A stretch of DNA of 64,000 bases from contig JAVEYB010000007.1 of assembly GCA_034003725.1 (NCBI GenBank), positions 124,001 through 188,000 of the forward strand. Reading direction: 5' to 3'. A model generated the notes under the pieces. The model saw only the letters and a list, made by a program, of their open reading frames with translations. It had not been told where the DNA came from and ran no database searches. Shown here piece by piece: positions 16,982 to 26,325 of the stretch; within the stretch, counting starts at the first letter, position 1; the number at the start of each line of letters is the position of its first letter. The DNA is from Candidatus Zixiibacteriota bacterium. GTDB taxonomy: Bacteria > Zixibacteria > MSB-5A5 > GN15 > FEB-12. A program made the position numbers and the translations under genes.

Positions 16982-17394
16982 CCGTCGCGGCCACGCCGCC
17001 CCCGGATGGGCCGGGACGGCGTCCTGTGTGAATGTATGGGTGCATTCATGACCGCAACATGTACTTCTAGTTTGACGCTAATGAGCGATAAACAGATAAA
17101 CGTTAGTCTCGAGTCAGTCAGTCTCGAAAGAAACGCGATACGGCTTACCGCCGTGTCGCTTAACTAGGAAAGAAAAACCCTTGATGGTAGGGAGGACGCT
17201 TACAAGAGGTAGTAGCACGCGCTCAAGATGAGTAAACGGATAAGTGACTCTTTTTGCTCTGGCCAGGGTTGTCACGAGGATCTGGTGGCTCTCATTCTCA
17301 GACGGCTCATAACAGTGGCAGAGGGGGAAAAGAAGAGGCGTTCATTATTCGTTCAAATCGGCTACTAAGTAATTGGACTAAGTAGGAGTAAAAA
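16982..17394. other. Intergenic leader region before the 17395 gene
   Basis: This ~410-base gap has no supportable gene. A weak promoter candidate is TTGACG (17072-17077), 17 bases, GATAAA (17095-17100), which would leave a leader of about 290 bases. TAGGAGTAAAAA just before 17395 provides the ribosome binding site. The GC-rich stretch at 16981-17030 could fold and may act as a terminator for the previous gene, but lacks a T-tract. Confidence 0.45.
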
Positions 17395-20007
17395 ATGAAG
17401 CGCATTTCATTTTTCCTTGCTTTGTTTGTAACAGTCTTTGCATGTGGGCTGGTAAACGCTCAGGTGACAGAGAACGCCATCGTCCTGGAAAACCTGGACG
17501 GTGAATACTCGCCGGGCGTAATCGGACGCAATATCACGGGCCATCTGACGTTCAACATGCGTGTGAACATCCGTGAAGACGTGGTCAAACTCGCCGGTTA
17601 CACCAGCGGCTTCCATGTTTACTCGCCGGACGGCGCGACATGGGAACCCGGTATCGTTGGATCGACTATTGCAACCTTTGCATCTTCCAGCGGTAACTTC
17701 AACGTTACGTCCGTGAACTCGTTCAGCGCTGACGGTATTGGCGCTGACACGCTTGGTTTCAACGGCGTGGCCTTCGGCGGCGGTCTTAACATCCCTGCCG
17801 GCGGCTACAGCGAGGTCGCGTGGTTCATCGACCTTGACCTTGACATGGCGAATAGCGCCAACGACGGCCTGACCATCTGCTTGGACTCGACGGCGACCTA
17901 TCCGCCGACGCTGACCTGGAAGTGGGCCGGCAGCGCCGCCAACTATCCGCCGGCCGGCGATATCTTCCCGACCCACTCGGGTCCGCACTGCTGGATGTTC
18001 GACTCCATCCCGAACATCCCGCCGACTATCACCAACGCGCCGGTTGATATCGACGAGCTTCATTGCGCAGAATTCGAACACGACTTCGACGCAACTGATC
18101 CGGAAGGCGACCTTCCGTACACCTTCATCCTCGTTAGCGGTCCCGGCGCCATCGACGACGAAAGCGGCGTGTGGTCCTGGAATCCTGGTCTTGCCGACGT
18201 GGGCAACTATGTGATCGAAGTTGCGGCTTCCGATCCAATAGCCGGTCAGGGTCCCTCCGCATTCGTCAACGTGATGGTCGGCAACCAGGCTCCGGTCATC
18301 ACCAACTGCCCGGCTGTTGAGGTCAATGCCCAGGTCGGTGTCGACCGTTTTGTTGATCTCAATGCGACCGATGGCTGCAGCGACGTGATCACCTGGTCGA
18401 TCATCGGCGGCACCGGTGCCGGCGATGCTAGCGTCGATCCGAACACCGGCGAAGTGACCTACAATGCCACCGCTGCCGGTACCTTTACGGTTGAAGTGGA
18501 AGCCACCGACGGCGACATGGCCGACGCGTGCATCATCACCTTCATCGCCGTTGAAGGCGCTCCGTACGCAGTAGTGATTGAGAAGGACGAAGGCCAGACC
18601 GGTCTCGGCGCTCTCCAGGGCCAGTTCACCACCGTGGACGTCACTCTGGATGCCGCTGAAGGCCCGATCGGCGGCTTCAGCTTCTTGATCGTGTACGATG
18701 CCTCGGCTCTCAGCTTCTCGAGAGCGATTGTTGACAACTCGCCGTTCTATCAGGATTGCGACTGGGAATACTTCACCTATCGTACCGGCGCCAACGGCAA
18801 CTGCTCCGGCGGCTGCCCGAGCGGTATGGTGAGCGTGACCGGTATTGCCGAGACGAACGATGGTCCGAACCATCCGACGTGGGACTGCACGACCGGTATC
18901 CTCTTCCAGTTGGAGTTCCTGGTTTCGTCCGACCGTAACCTTGAGTGCCAGTACGTGCCGATCCGGTTCTTCTGGGTCGACTGCACCGACAACACCATGT
19001 CCAACATCGGTGGTGACACGCTGCTCGTGTCGCAGGCCGTGTTTGACTATCAGGGCGTGGGCGACGACATCTACTCGCTGAACATCGCTGACCCGAACTA
19101 CGGCTTCCCGACCTATCTGGGCGTCCAGGCTGAATGTCTGGAAAACCCGGATCCGAACAAGCCGACCCCGCGTCAGGCGATTGGCTTCTACAACGGCGGC
19201 GTTGACATTATCTGCGCCGACGACATCGACGATCGTGGCGACATCAACCTCGACGGCGTGGCTTACACCATCGCTGACGTTGTGATGTTCACCAACTACT
19301 TCATCTATGGTAACTCCGCGTTCACCGTTATCCAGGGCGCCGCGTTCCCGATCGAAGCCGCGACTGCTGCTTCCGACGTCAACGTCGACGGTCTGACCCT
19401 GACGGTGGCCGACCTTGTTTACCTGATCCGTGTGGTCATCGGCGATGCGTTCCCGTATCCGAAGACCGTACCGGTTGATGTTGCGTACACCAACGCGAGT
19501 GGCGTTCTGTCGGTTAACGCTCCTGTTGCGGCTGCGTTCGTGATCAGCGAAGGCGCCGAGCCGGTTCTGCTGGCTGACAACATGGAGATCAAGACCGCCA
19601 ACGTCGACGGCGTCTGGAGAACCATCATCTTCTCGACCGAGCAGGGTGCGACCTTCGAAGGCGCGTTCCTGAACACCAACGGCCGTGTCAACTACATTGA
19701 GATGGCCACTTATGACGGTGCTCCGGTTCGCAACCTCGAGATGCCGACCGACTACTCGGTTGCCCAGAACTACCCGAACCCGTTCAACCCGACCACCACT
19801 ATTGAGTTCGCTCTGCCGACCAGCGGTGATGTGTCCGTGAAGATCTTCAACGTCACGGGTCAGCTCGTGCAGGAGATCAGCGGCACCTACCAGGCCGGTT
19901 CGCACTCGATCGAAGTCGACATGACGAACCAGTCGTCCGGTGTCTACTTCTACAAGGTGTCGGCGAACGACTTCTCGAAGACCATGAAGATGGTGCTTCT
20001 GAAGTAG
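17395..20007 (+). CDS. Exported multidomain protein with Ig-like, cohesin-like and dockerin-like modules and a Por-type sorting domain
   Basis: This 870-aa protein has a clear signal peptide (MKRISFFLALFVTVFACGLVNAQ). A beta-rich N-terminal domain (about 25-205) is followed by two Ig/cadherin-like units (PPTITNAPVDIDELHC, then NQAPVITNCPAVEVNAQ), a cohesin-like domain (about 395-560), a degenerate dockerin-like pair (GDINLDGVAYTIADVVMFTNY and VNVDGLTLTVADLVYLIRVV) and a C-terminal sorting domain (NYPNPFNPTTTIEFALP, ending KMVLLK). Such C termini direct proteins through type IX-like secretion in FCB bacteria. Codon use is strongly skewed (CGT, GGT, CCG), suggesting high expression. It is a single-gene unit closed by a hairpin. 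Confidence 0.88.
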   Translation: MKRISFFLALFVTVFACGLVNAQVTENAIVLENLDGEYSPGVIGRNITGHLTFNMRVNIREDVVKLAGYTSGFHVYSPDGATWEPGIVGSTIATFASSSGNFNVTSVNSFSADGIGADTLGFNGVAFGGGLNIPAGGYSEVAWFIDLDLDMANSANDGLTICLDSTATYPPTLTWKWAGSAANYPPAGDIFPTHSGPHCWMFDSIPNIPPTITNAPVDIDELHCAEFEHDFDATDPEGDLPYTFILVSGPGAIDDESGVWSWNPGLADVGNYVIEVAASDPIAGQGPSAFVNVMVGNQAPVITNCPAVEVNAQVGVDRFVDLNATDGCSDVITWSIIGGTGAGDASVDPNTGEVTYNATAAGTFTVEVEATDGDMADACIITFIAVEGAPYAVVIEKDEGQTGLGALQGQFTTVDVTLDAAEGPIGGFSFLIVYDASALSFSRAIVDNSPFYQDCDWEYFTYRTGANGNCSGGCPSGMVSVTGIAETNDGPNHPTWDCTTGILFQLEFLVSSDRNLECQYVPIRFFWVDCTDNTMSNIGGDTLLVSQAVFDYQGVGDDIYSLNIADPNYGFPTYLGVQAECLENPDPNKPTPRQAIGFYNGGVDIICADDIDDRGDINLDGVAYTIADVVMFTNYFIYGNSAFTVIQGAAFPIEAATAASDVNVDGLTLTVADLVYLIRVVIGDAFPYPKTVPVDVAYTNASGVLSVNAPVAAAFVISEGAEPVLLADNMEIKTANVDGVWRTIIFSTEQGATFEGAFLNTNGRVNYIEMATYDGAPVRNLEMPTDYSVAQNYPNPFNPTTTIEFALPTSGDVSVKIFNVTGQLVQEISGTYQAGSHSIEVDMTNQSSGVYFYKVSANDFSKTMKMVLLK

Positions 20008-20050
20008 TTCTGTGTCTCTGTCTGCCAGGCGTCGATGACGCTTGACAATA

Positions 20051-20086
20051 CCCCGGAAAGGGCTAACCCCCTTTCCGGGGAAATTT
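20051..20086 (+). terminator. Hairpin terminator after the 17395 gene
   Basis: CCCCGGAAAGGG (20051-20062) pairs perfectly with CCCTTTCCGGGG (20069-20080) around a six-base loop, and is followed by AAATTT. The stem is 12 bp; the T-tract is short. Confidence 0.75.
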
Positions 20087-20372
20087 CGAACCCGGTGTCA
20101 CACCAGGGAGGCACGATCGATTCGTTACGATAACGGGTAAGCAAGCAATTGCTGGAACAACGAAGGGCTGTGCCTGACGTAGGATGGTCGTGCGATGGTC
20201 GTCATGATGACAATGACCGGTCAGATCGGAAGGAACCTACTGACAGGGACCGCCTTTTTTTGGTTTTGAATGAGGGATTCAGGTTCATGTGCCGACGCCG
20301 CGATGTGGTTCCGCTGACGATCGCGATCGCGGATATCGCGGCAGGATTCTGACCAGAAAACACGATCGGCCC
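20087..20372. other. Gene-free gap before the 20373 promoter
   Basis: I see nothing supportable here. A T-rich run with CGCCTTTTTTTGG at about 20250-20262 could be part of a weak terminator. No open frame has both a ribosome binding site and coding bias. Confidence 0.4.
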
Positions 20373-20400
20373 TTGACAGATTTCGGCAAGAGTGTATCCT
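20373..20400 (+). promoter_or_regulatory. Sigma70-like promoter for the three-gene surface-protein operon
   Basis: TTGACA at 20373-20378 is followed after 16 bases by TATCCT at 20395-20400. The start codon it would serve is at 20924, so the leader would be over 500 bases. The region in between has several short overlapping frames but no supportable gene. Confidence 0.6.
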
Positions 20401-20923
20401 TGCTTTGACCCGGCCGCGGGGGGTGGTAAGGAGGTTGGATCGACTCGTTTCGTTCATGAAGAGGACAAGCAGCAGCGTTGGAACGAAAGAATTACATCGG
20501 ATCAGGACGCGAGTCCAATGATCACCGCAAACTGGCATTCTGGACCTACAAGGCCGGTATCGGGAGTAATTCTATCGTATTTTGGGGGCACTTTGAAAGA
20601 CGTAACTACTATGCAAGCGCATGCACTTTTGCACGAGCTTGTAAGCGTTTTTTGTGTACAAAGCCTCACCTCATTGTACCCCGTACTCACTGCAGCATCA
20701 GGAGACTTCACGCCGCCATACCGCTATTGCTGAATCGAGCCTGGGGATAGGCTCGTAAGTCACAGATATACCTATCCTTATAAGGATCTTAAGGAAGGCC
20801 AGACAGTACTGAGGGCGGGTCGAGCGATTGACCGATGGACGGTCTTTGGCGGCTCGGCATAATTCGGGTTCCGGTCCGATTCTTGCTCAATGCAGGCTCG
20901 GACGAAACTCGACAGGAGAACGT

Positions 20924-23374
20924 ATGTTTGCGAGTTTGGGGCGCTCTGGGGTAGTATTACTGATCGTGCTGTTGTTTGCAGCAGGATTTGGTGTCGCCGC
21001 GGACGATCCGTATGGTGAGCCCGATCTTGTCTACATCGACGCAGTCGAGGGCCGGGCCGGCGACCAAATCGCCGTCCGGATCAACGTCCGCAATGATGAG
21101 ACCATCGGCTCCATCTCGGTCCCGCTGACCTATGACACCAGCCTGCTCACCCTGACTTCGATCAGTTTTACCGGCTCCCGGGCTGAACACCTTGAGACGA
21201 AGCTGATCGCGCCGGAAAAAACCGGCGATATCAAGGGGCACTTCGTCGTGGCCGTCGTCCGCTTCACCGAGCCGCCTATCGAGGCCGGTGACGGGCTGTT
21301 TTTTACGGCGATTTTTACGATCGATCCCGAAGCCGAACCCGGCTTACAGACGGTGATCGATACGTTGTTTTATCCTCCCGGCGGCGAGCTGATCATCAGC
21401 GAAAACTCCGTCGGGACGCAGATCCGCCCGGACTTCACGCCGGGCGCCATCACCATCAAATCCGCCAACCAGGCGCCGTCGTTTGTCGGGCTGGAAGACC
21501 AGTACGTGTTCGAGGGCCAGCAACTGGTACTGGATATCGCGATCAGCGACCCGAATCTCGATAACATCACGCTGGCGGCGACCTCCAAGCCGACCGGCGC
21601 CACGTTTGTCGACAACGGTGACGGCACCGGCCGCTTTGCCTGGACCCCCGGATTTGTGGGACCGTATTCGTCCGACGGGTCCCCGTTTGCGGTGGTGTTT
21701 TGGGCCGGCGACGGCGAGTTCGCCGTCGAGCAGTCGATCGACCTGAGCGTCGTCAACGTCAACCGCCGCCCCGAGATTTCGGCGCCGTCCGAAGTCATCG
21801 TAGCCGCCGGCGAAATCGTCTCGTTTGACGTCGCCGCGACCGACGCCGATTTTGAGACCGTCACCTGGCACGTCCAGTCATCACAGCCGGGTTACCTGTT
21901 CACTCCCGGCAATCCCGGTACGTATACCTGGCAGTCACCCATCACGGAGACATCGGAGTACATCGTCCGTTTTATCGTCGAAGACCCGCATACAGCCGCT
22001 GACACCGCGTCGGTCACCGTCCGTGTCCGCCCCGCGACCCTCTATTCTTTGGTAATCGACACGGCCTCAGCCTCACTCGGCGATGATGTCACGATAGATG
22101 TCCTGCTCGAAAATCTTGTCGGAGTCTCCGGTTTCGACCTGCTCGTCGGGTACGATCTGACCGCCAGCAGCATAGTCGGCGTGACCAGCAATGGAACGAG
22201 GTCGGAAGGTTTTGATTATTTCACGGTCACGCATAACGACCATTCCATCCCCGGCAGTATCCGCATAGTGGGAATCTCGGATAACGCGCCGCCGATCGGC
22301 ACGTTGCTGACCGCCGGCAGCGGCCCGATCGCCCGCATAACCTTCGAGGTCACCAATGACCTCGCCTACTCGGGCTATCAGGTGCCGGTGCAGTTCAAAT
22401 ATCTGGGCGGCACCGCCGGGAGCAGTGACAACACTCTGAGCGACACCCTCGGCGCCCGCATTGACACTACTCAGGTGTACCGCCAGAATGGCGCGATATA
22501 CATCAAATCGATTGGAACGGTCCGGGTCGGCGATATCAATCTCAACGGGATCCAGTATGAAATCGGCGACGTCATTCTGTTTACGAATCACTTCATCAAT
22601 CCGGCCGTGTACCCGTTTAGCGTGATCCAGTACGCCAATTCCGATATCAACGGCGACAACATAGTGGCGTCGATCGCCGATCTGGTCGCCCTCATCAATA
22701 TTGTAGTCGGCGGCGAAGCGGCGCCGAGACTGCTCGATGGTCCGGTCCCGACCGCCCTTATGGGTTCCTCGCAGACTGAATTCAGCCGTCGCGAAATCTG
22801 GTATGAGTCCGAACTGGACATCGCCGCCGCGTTGGTGACCTTTGAGACGACGCCCGGTTTTGATGTCGCGCGGATTGAAGCGATCGATCATAGGATGACG
22901 ATCGCCGCTCACCAGTCCGGAACCACCGTTCGCGCCTTGTTTTACTCGCTGGACGGCGCCATCCTGCGGTCGGGGCACCACGGGCTCTTTGCAGTCGAAA
23001 ATGCAGAAAGTATTACACTGGTTGCAGCCGAGATGGGTACGGTCGACGGCCGGGTAGCGGCGCTCTCCCTGGCGCCTCCCGAAGCCGAAGTGCCCGATGA
23101 GTTTGTGCTGCATCAGAATTATCCGAACCCGTTTAACCCCGAGACGCAAATCGGCTTCGATCTGCCCGTTTCGGGGTCGGTTCGCTTGTCGGTATACAAT
23201 GTGCTGGGACAACAGGTGAAAGTACTGGTCGACGGCGATCTGGTGGCGGGCAGCCACCAGGTAACCTGGAACGGAACGGACCAGTCAGGCCGGACAGTCT
23301 CGTCGGGAATCTATCTTTACCGACTGGAAACCGCCACGGCAGCTTTATCGCGCAAGATGATGCTCCTGAAATAG
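20924..23374 (+). CDS. Exported multidomain protein with cohesin-like, Ig-like and dockerin-like modules and a Por-type sorting domain
   Basis: This 816-aa protein begins at the ATG at 20924, which follows ACAGGAGAAC and starts a proper signal peptide (MFASLGRSGVVLLIVLLFAAG...GVAADD); the open frame extends 32 codons upstream without one. Two cohesin-like domains (about residues 38-190 and 395-540) flank two Ig/cadherin-like units (NQAPSFVGLEDQYVFEGQ, NRRPEISAPSEVIVAAG). A degenerate dockerin-like pair (VGDINLNGIQYEIGDVILFTN, SDINGDNIVASIADLVAL) precedes a sorting domain (QNYPNPFNPETQIGFDLP, ending KMMLLK). It shares domain order with the 17395 protein and is the first gene of a ~15-kb three-gene operon. 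Confidence 0.87.
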   Translation: MFASLGRSGVVLLIVLLFAAGFGVAADDPYGEPDLVYIDAVEGRAGDQIAVRINVRNDETIGSISVPLTYDTSLLTLTSISFTGSRAEHLETKLIAPEKTGDIKGHFVVAVVRFTEPPIEAGDGLFFTAIFTIDPEAEPGLQTVIDTLFYPPGGELIISENSVGTQIRPDFTPGAITIKSANQAPSFVGLEDQYVFEGQQLVLDIAISDPNLDNITLAATSKPTGATFVDNGDGTGRFAWTPGFVGPYSSDGSPFAVVFWAGDGEFAVEQSIDLSVVNVNRRPEISAPSEVIVAAGEIVSFDVAATDADFETVTWHVQSSQPGYLFTPGNPGTYTWQSPITETSEYIVRFIVEDPHTAADTASVTVRVRPATLYSLVIDTASASLGDDVTIDVLLENLVGVSGFDLLVGYDLTASSIVGVTSNGTRSEGFDYFTVTHNDHSIPGSIRIVGISDNAPPIGTLLTAGSGPIARITFEVTNDLAYSGYQVPVQFKYLGGTAGSSDNTLSDTLGARIDTTQVYRQNGAIYIKSIGTVRVGDINLNGIQYEIGDVILFTNHFINPAVYPFSVIQYANSDINGDNIVASIADLVALINIVVGGEAAPRLLDGPVPTALMGSSQTEFSRREIWYESELDIAAALVTFETTPGFDVARIEAIDHRMTIAAHQSGTTVRALFYSLDGAILRSGHHGLFAVENAESITLVAAEMGTVDGRVAALSLAPPEAEVPDEFVLHQNYPNPFNPETQIGFDLPVSGSVRLSVYNVLGQQVKVLVDGDLVAGSHQVTWNGTDQSGRTVSSGIYLYRLETATAALSRKMMLLK

Positions 23375-23430
23375 ATGACCGGGCATATCCCGTGAATGTT
23401 TGTGTTGATGCATAGATGGTAGAGGTAGCA

Positions 23431-26304
23431 ATGAAGCGATTCAGAATCCTTCTTTTAGTTCTGCCGGCAGTGATGCTGCTGTGGTCCGGGGCCGAGGCCC
23501 AGATCCAGCCGCCGCCGCCGCCGCCCGAAATAATCTCCTGTGATGATTTCACCACCTTCCCGACTGAGAGGGTGTCCATTCCGCTTCTGCGAGCTCGTCC
23601 GGGCGATACGGCGCTGATACCGATTCGGCTTGAGAATACCCAAATCCTCAGCGGCTTCTCGATGCTTTTCGCGTACGAGGAACAATGGCTCAACCCGGTC
23701 TACGTGCCGGAAACCACGATCGTCGGACCCGATATCTTTATCGATGACTCTACGTATGTCGATGTCCGAATTCTCGGCGACACGGCCGGTATTCCCGACA
23801 GTATTCTCGCCGACATTCAGGACGGCGCGACCATCAACCCGGCGACGCCTATCACGGGCCGTTTTCCGATCGACCGATGGACCCGCACCGGGACCGCACC
23901 GTTTTATGTGTACACGCCTCAGTACAAACTGTCCGCTTCCCGGTACCGGTCGTACAATACGCGTTTCGTCGATTCGGTCAGCGTCATGTCGCTGCTCTTC
24001 TCGGACTTCCAGCCGCCGCTCGATACCATCGTGCCCGGCAACAGCGTAGTACTGTACGTCAAGATGCAGGTCGACCCGTCCGCGAACCATCTCGATACCC
24101 TGTACTTCGACTGGTACAAGGAAAACAACTACTACATAGACTCCAGTGACTTCCCGACCGAGGTCGTGTATCTCGACGGTTGCTTCCAGACAGAGCTGGC
24201 AGCCTTTTTCTATACCGGAGACACGATTTTCGATACGACCTTTGACGGCGAAGGCAACGTCATCGATATCGATACCGTCCCGCAAGCCTACTCCACGCCG
24301 CGCTTCCCGGTGGCCACCCGCGGCGCCCTGATCGTCGATACGGAATACGTTCCGGGCTCGGATCCGGTGATCAACAGCTTCACTGCGCTGCCCTCGAGTG
24401 TCGGACCCGGCCAGAGCGTAACGCTCACCTGGACGACATCGAACGCGGACTCGGTCAGAATCAGCCGCGGCAGCACCCTGCTGGGCAGATTTGACGCCTC
24501 CGGTTCTACCACCAACCTCCCGCCGCAGGTCGATGGCGCCTACGTCTATAACCTCACCGCCTACGGCGCCGGCGGATTGACTGCCTCACAGAACCAGACG
24601 GTTACATACAGCAGCGGAGGAGGCGGAACAGGAAGCGCACCAAATATCACGTTTAACCCGCCGGGCGGCGTCTACACGGTCGAACAGGGCCAGGCGCTCT
24701 CCTTTACGGCAACCGCGACCGACCCCGACGGCAAGCAGGTCACGCTGACCGCCAGCAACCTGCCCAATAACGCCAGCTTCGCACCCAACCCCGCCACCGG
24801 TCTTCCGACCGCAGCGGGCTCGTTCAGTTGGGTACCGGATTTCAACCAGTCCGGCGTGTTCTCGGTGACGTTTACGGCGGTCGACGGTGACTCGCAGCAA
24901 CGGGTAGTATCGGTCACGATCAACGTTACCGAGCTTCAATTCGATCGCCTGTTCTCGACTTCTGCTGAAGACCTCGCCCCCGTCGGCGGGCTGCGCGGCA
25001 CCGGTGGAGTTTACTTCCCGATTAACCTCGTCACGCAGCAACCGAACGTGTACGGCGTGCAGTACGATATGAGCTACCCGCCGTCGCAAATCAAGATTGA
25101 CTCGTTCGTCCCCAGCGGACGCATACCCGACTGGGTCATCTATGACAACGTCGGCACGACCCCCGGCCAGGTCCGCGTCGTTACCTTCGGTCTGGCCAAC
25201 GAGCCGGTTGTGTCCGACACCACGACGGCGATTCTCTGGACCGTCATGACTATCGACTCCAGCAACTCGCCCTGGGTAGAGATTCCCATCACCCTCAGCA
25301 ACGGCCGCGAATCGGTCAACCCCGACCCAAACTTCGGGTCGCTCGAACTGGTGACGGAATCGGGGCTTGTCGAAGTCGACTCGCTCGGTGACATCAACCT
25401 CGATCAGCGGATCGACGTCGCCGACGCCGTGAGCTGTGTGGGTAATATTATCGGTGACTTCACGTTCACCCCGCGTCAGTACGCTACCGGCAATATCATT
25501 ATCGATGCCTCCATAAACGTCTTCGACCTCGTGGGTATCATCAACTCGATCTACGGCATCCCCGTCGACATCTCGCCGGCGCCGATCAACACCGATCAGC
25601 CTGCCGTGATCGCACTCGAGCTTGATCCGCTGATGGCCGGATCGTCCGGGCTGATCAGCGTCGCATCGGAATTGCCCGACTTAGTCGCCGGCGTACAGCT
25701 CGAACTGGCGTATGACCCTGCGGCCGTGTCGCTTGGTATCCCGATGCTGACCGACGATGACGCCAATTTCGTGATCCGCTATAAAGATCACGGTCAGCGC
25801 ATGACCGTCCTGCTGTACCACATGGCGCCGTTCAAGGAGACCGAGCTGCTTCAGGCCGGCGCTGCCGAACTGGTGCGTATACCGGTCATCGCCAAGCAGA
25901 ATATCGAACCGGGGGACAAGACCAAGATTCGCATGAACAAGGCGCTTCTGGCCAATCCTAACGCCGCGTCCATCCCGGTCAGCGGCATGGGTCCGGAACT
26001 GCCGTTTGATTTCTCCCTGGCGCAGAATTACCCCAACCCCTTCAATCCGACCACAACCATCAGCTTTACGGTCGGCACCGGTACCGCCGGAGGGGTGGGA
26101 CCACGGAAGGTCAGCCTGGAGATCTTCAACGTCCTCGGACAAAGAGTCTCCATGCTGGTTAATGATAAACTCACTCCCGGCACGTACAACGTGGTCTGGG
26201 ACGCCACGACCGACTCCGGTCAGCGAGTAGCGACCGGTATCTACCTGTACCGCTTACGGGTCGATGACGAGTCCGCGGCGAAAAAGATGCTGTTCCTGAA
26301 ATAG
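23431..26304 (+). CDS. Large exported protein with cohesin-like, Ig-like and dockerin-like modules and a Por-type sorting domain
   Basis: This 957-aa protein starts at ATG 23431, which has AGAGGTAG upstream and yields a signal peptide (MKRFRILLLVLPAVMLLWSGAEAQ); an ATG at 23416 is also in frame. A proline run (QPPPPPPEII) follows the cleavage site. Then come a cohesin-like domain (about 45-300), an Ig-like unit (PVINSFTALPSSVGPGQSVTLTW), a cadherin-like unit with a poly-Gly linker ahead of it, a second cohesin-like domain, a degenerate dockerin-like pair (LGDINLDQRIDVADAVSCVGN), a third beta-rich unit and the sorting domain (QNYPNPFNPTTTISFTVG, ending KKMLFLK). It lies 56 bases after the previous gene and 21 bases before the giant repeat gene. 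Confidence 0.86.
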   Translation: MKRFRILLLVLPAVMLLWSGAEAQIQPPPPPPEIISCDDFTTFPTERVSIPLLRARPGDTALIPIRLENTQILSGFSMLFAYEEQWLNPVYVPETTIVGPDIFIDDSTYVDVRILGDTAGIPDSILADIQDGATINPATPITGRFPIDRWTRTGTAPFYVYTPQYKLSASRYRSYNTRFVDSVSVMSLLFSDFQPPLDTIVPGNSVVLYVKMQVDPSANHLDTLYFDWYKENNYYIDSSDFPTEVVYLDGCFQTELAAFFYTGDTIFDTTFDGEGNVIDIDTVPQAYSTPRFPVATRGALIVDTEYVPGSDPVINSFTALPSSVGPGQSVTLTWTTSNADSVRISRGSTLLGRFDASGSTTNLPPQVDGAYVYNLTAYGAGGLTASQNQTVTYSSGGGGTGSAPNITFNPPGGVYTVEQGQALSFTATATDPDGKQVTLTASNLPNNASFAPNPATGLPTAAGSFSWVPDFNQSGVFSVTFTAVDGDSQQRVVSVTINVTELQFDRLFSTSAEDLAPVGGLRGTGGVYFPINLVTQQPNVYGVQYDMSYPPSQIKIDSFVPSGRIPDWVIYDNVGTTPGQVRVVTFGLANEPVVSDTTTAILWTVMTIDSSNSPWVEIPITLSNGRESVNPDPNFGSLELVTESGLVEVDSLGDINLDQRIDVADAVSCVGNIIGDFTFTPRQYATGNIIIDASINVFDLVGIINSIYGIPVDISPAPINTDQPAVIALELDPLMAGSSGLISVASELPDLVAGVQLELAYDPAAVSLGIPMLTDDDANFVIRYKDHGQRMTVLLYHMAPFKETELLQAGAAELVRIPVIAKQNIEPGDKTKIRMNKALLANPNAASIPVSGMGPELPFDFSLAQNYPNPFNPTTTISFTVGTGTAGGVGPRKVSLEIFNVLGQRVSMLVNDKLTPGTYNVVWDATTDSGQRVATGIYLYRLRVDDESAAKKMLFLK

Positions 26305-26325
26305 AGGCGTGAGGAGGATCTATAA

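Noticed and set aside
17407-19905. 832-codon open frame on the - strand opposite the 17395 gene
   Set aside because: It is the exact antisense of a protein with clear signal peptide, domains and sorting sequence; its length follows from the strong codon bias of the true gene, and its translation is Arg/Asp/Val-rich with no recognisable domain.
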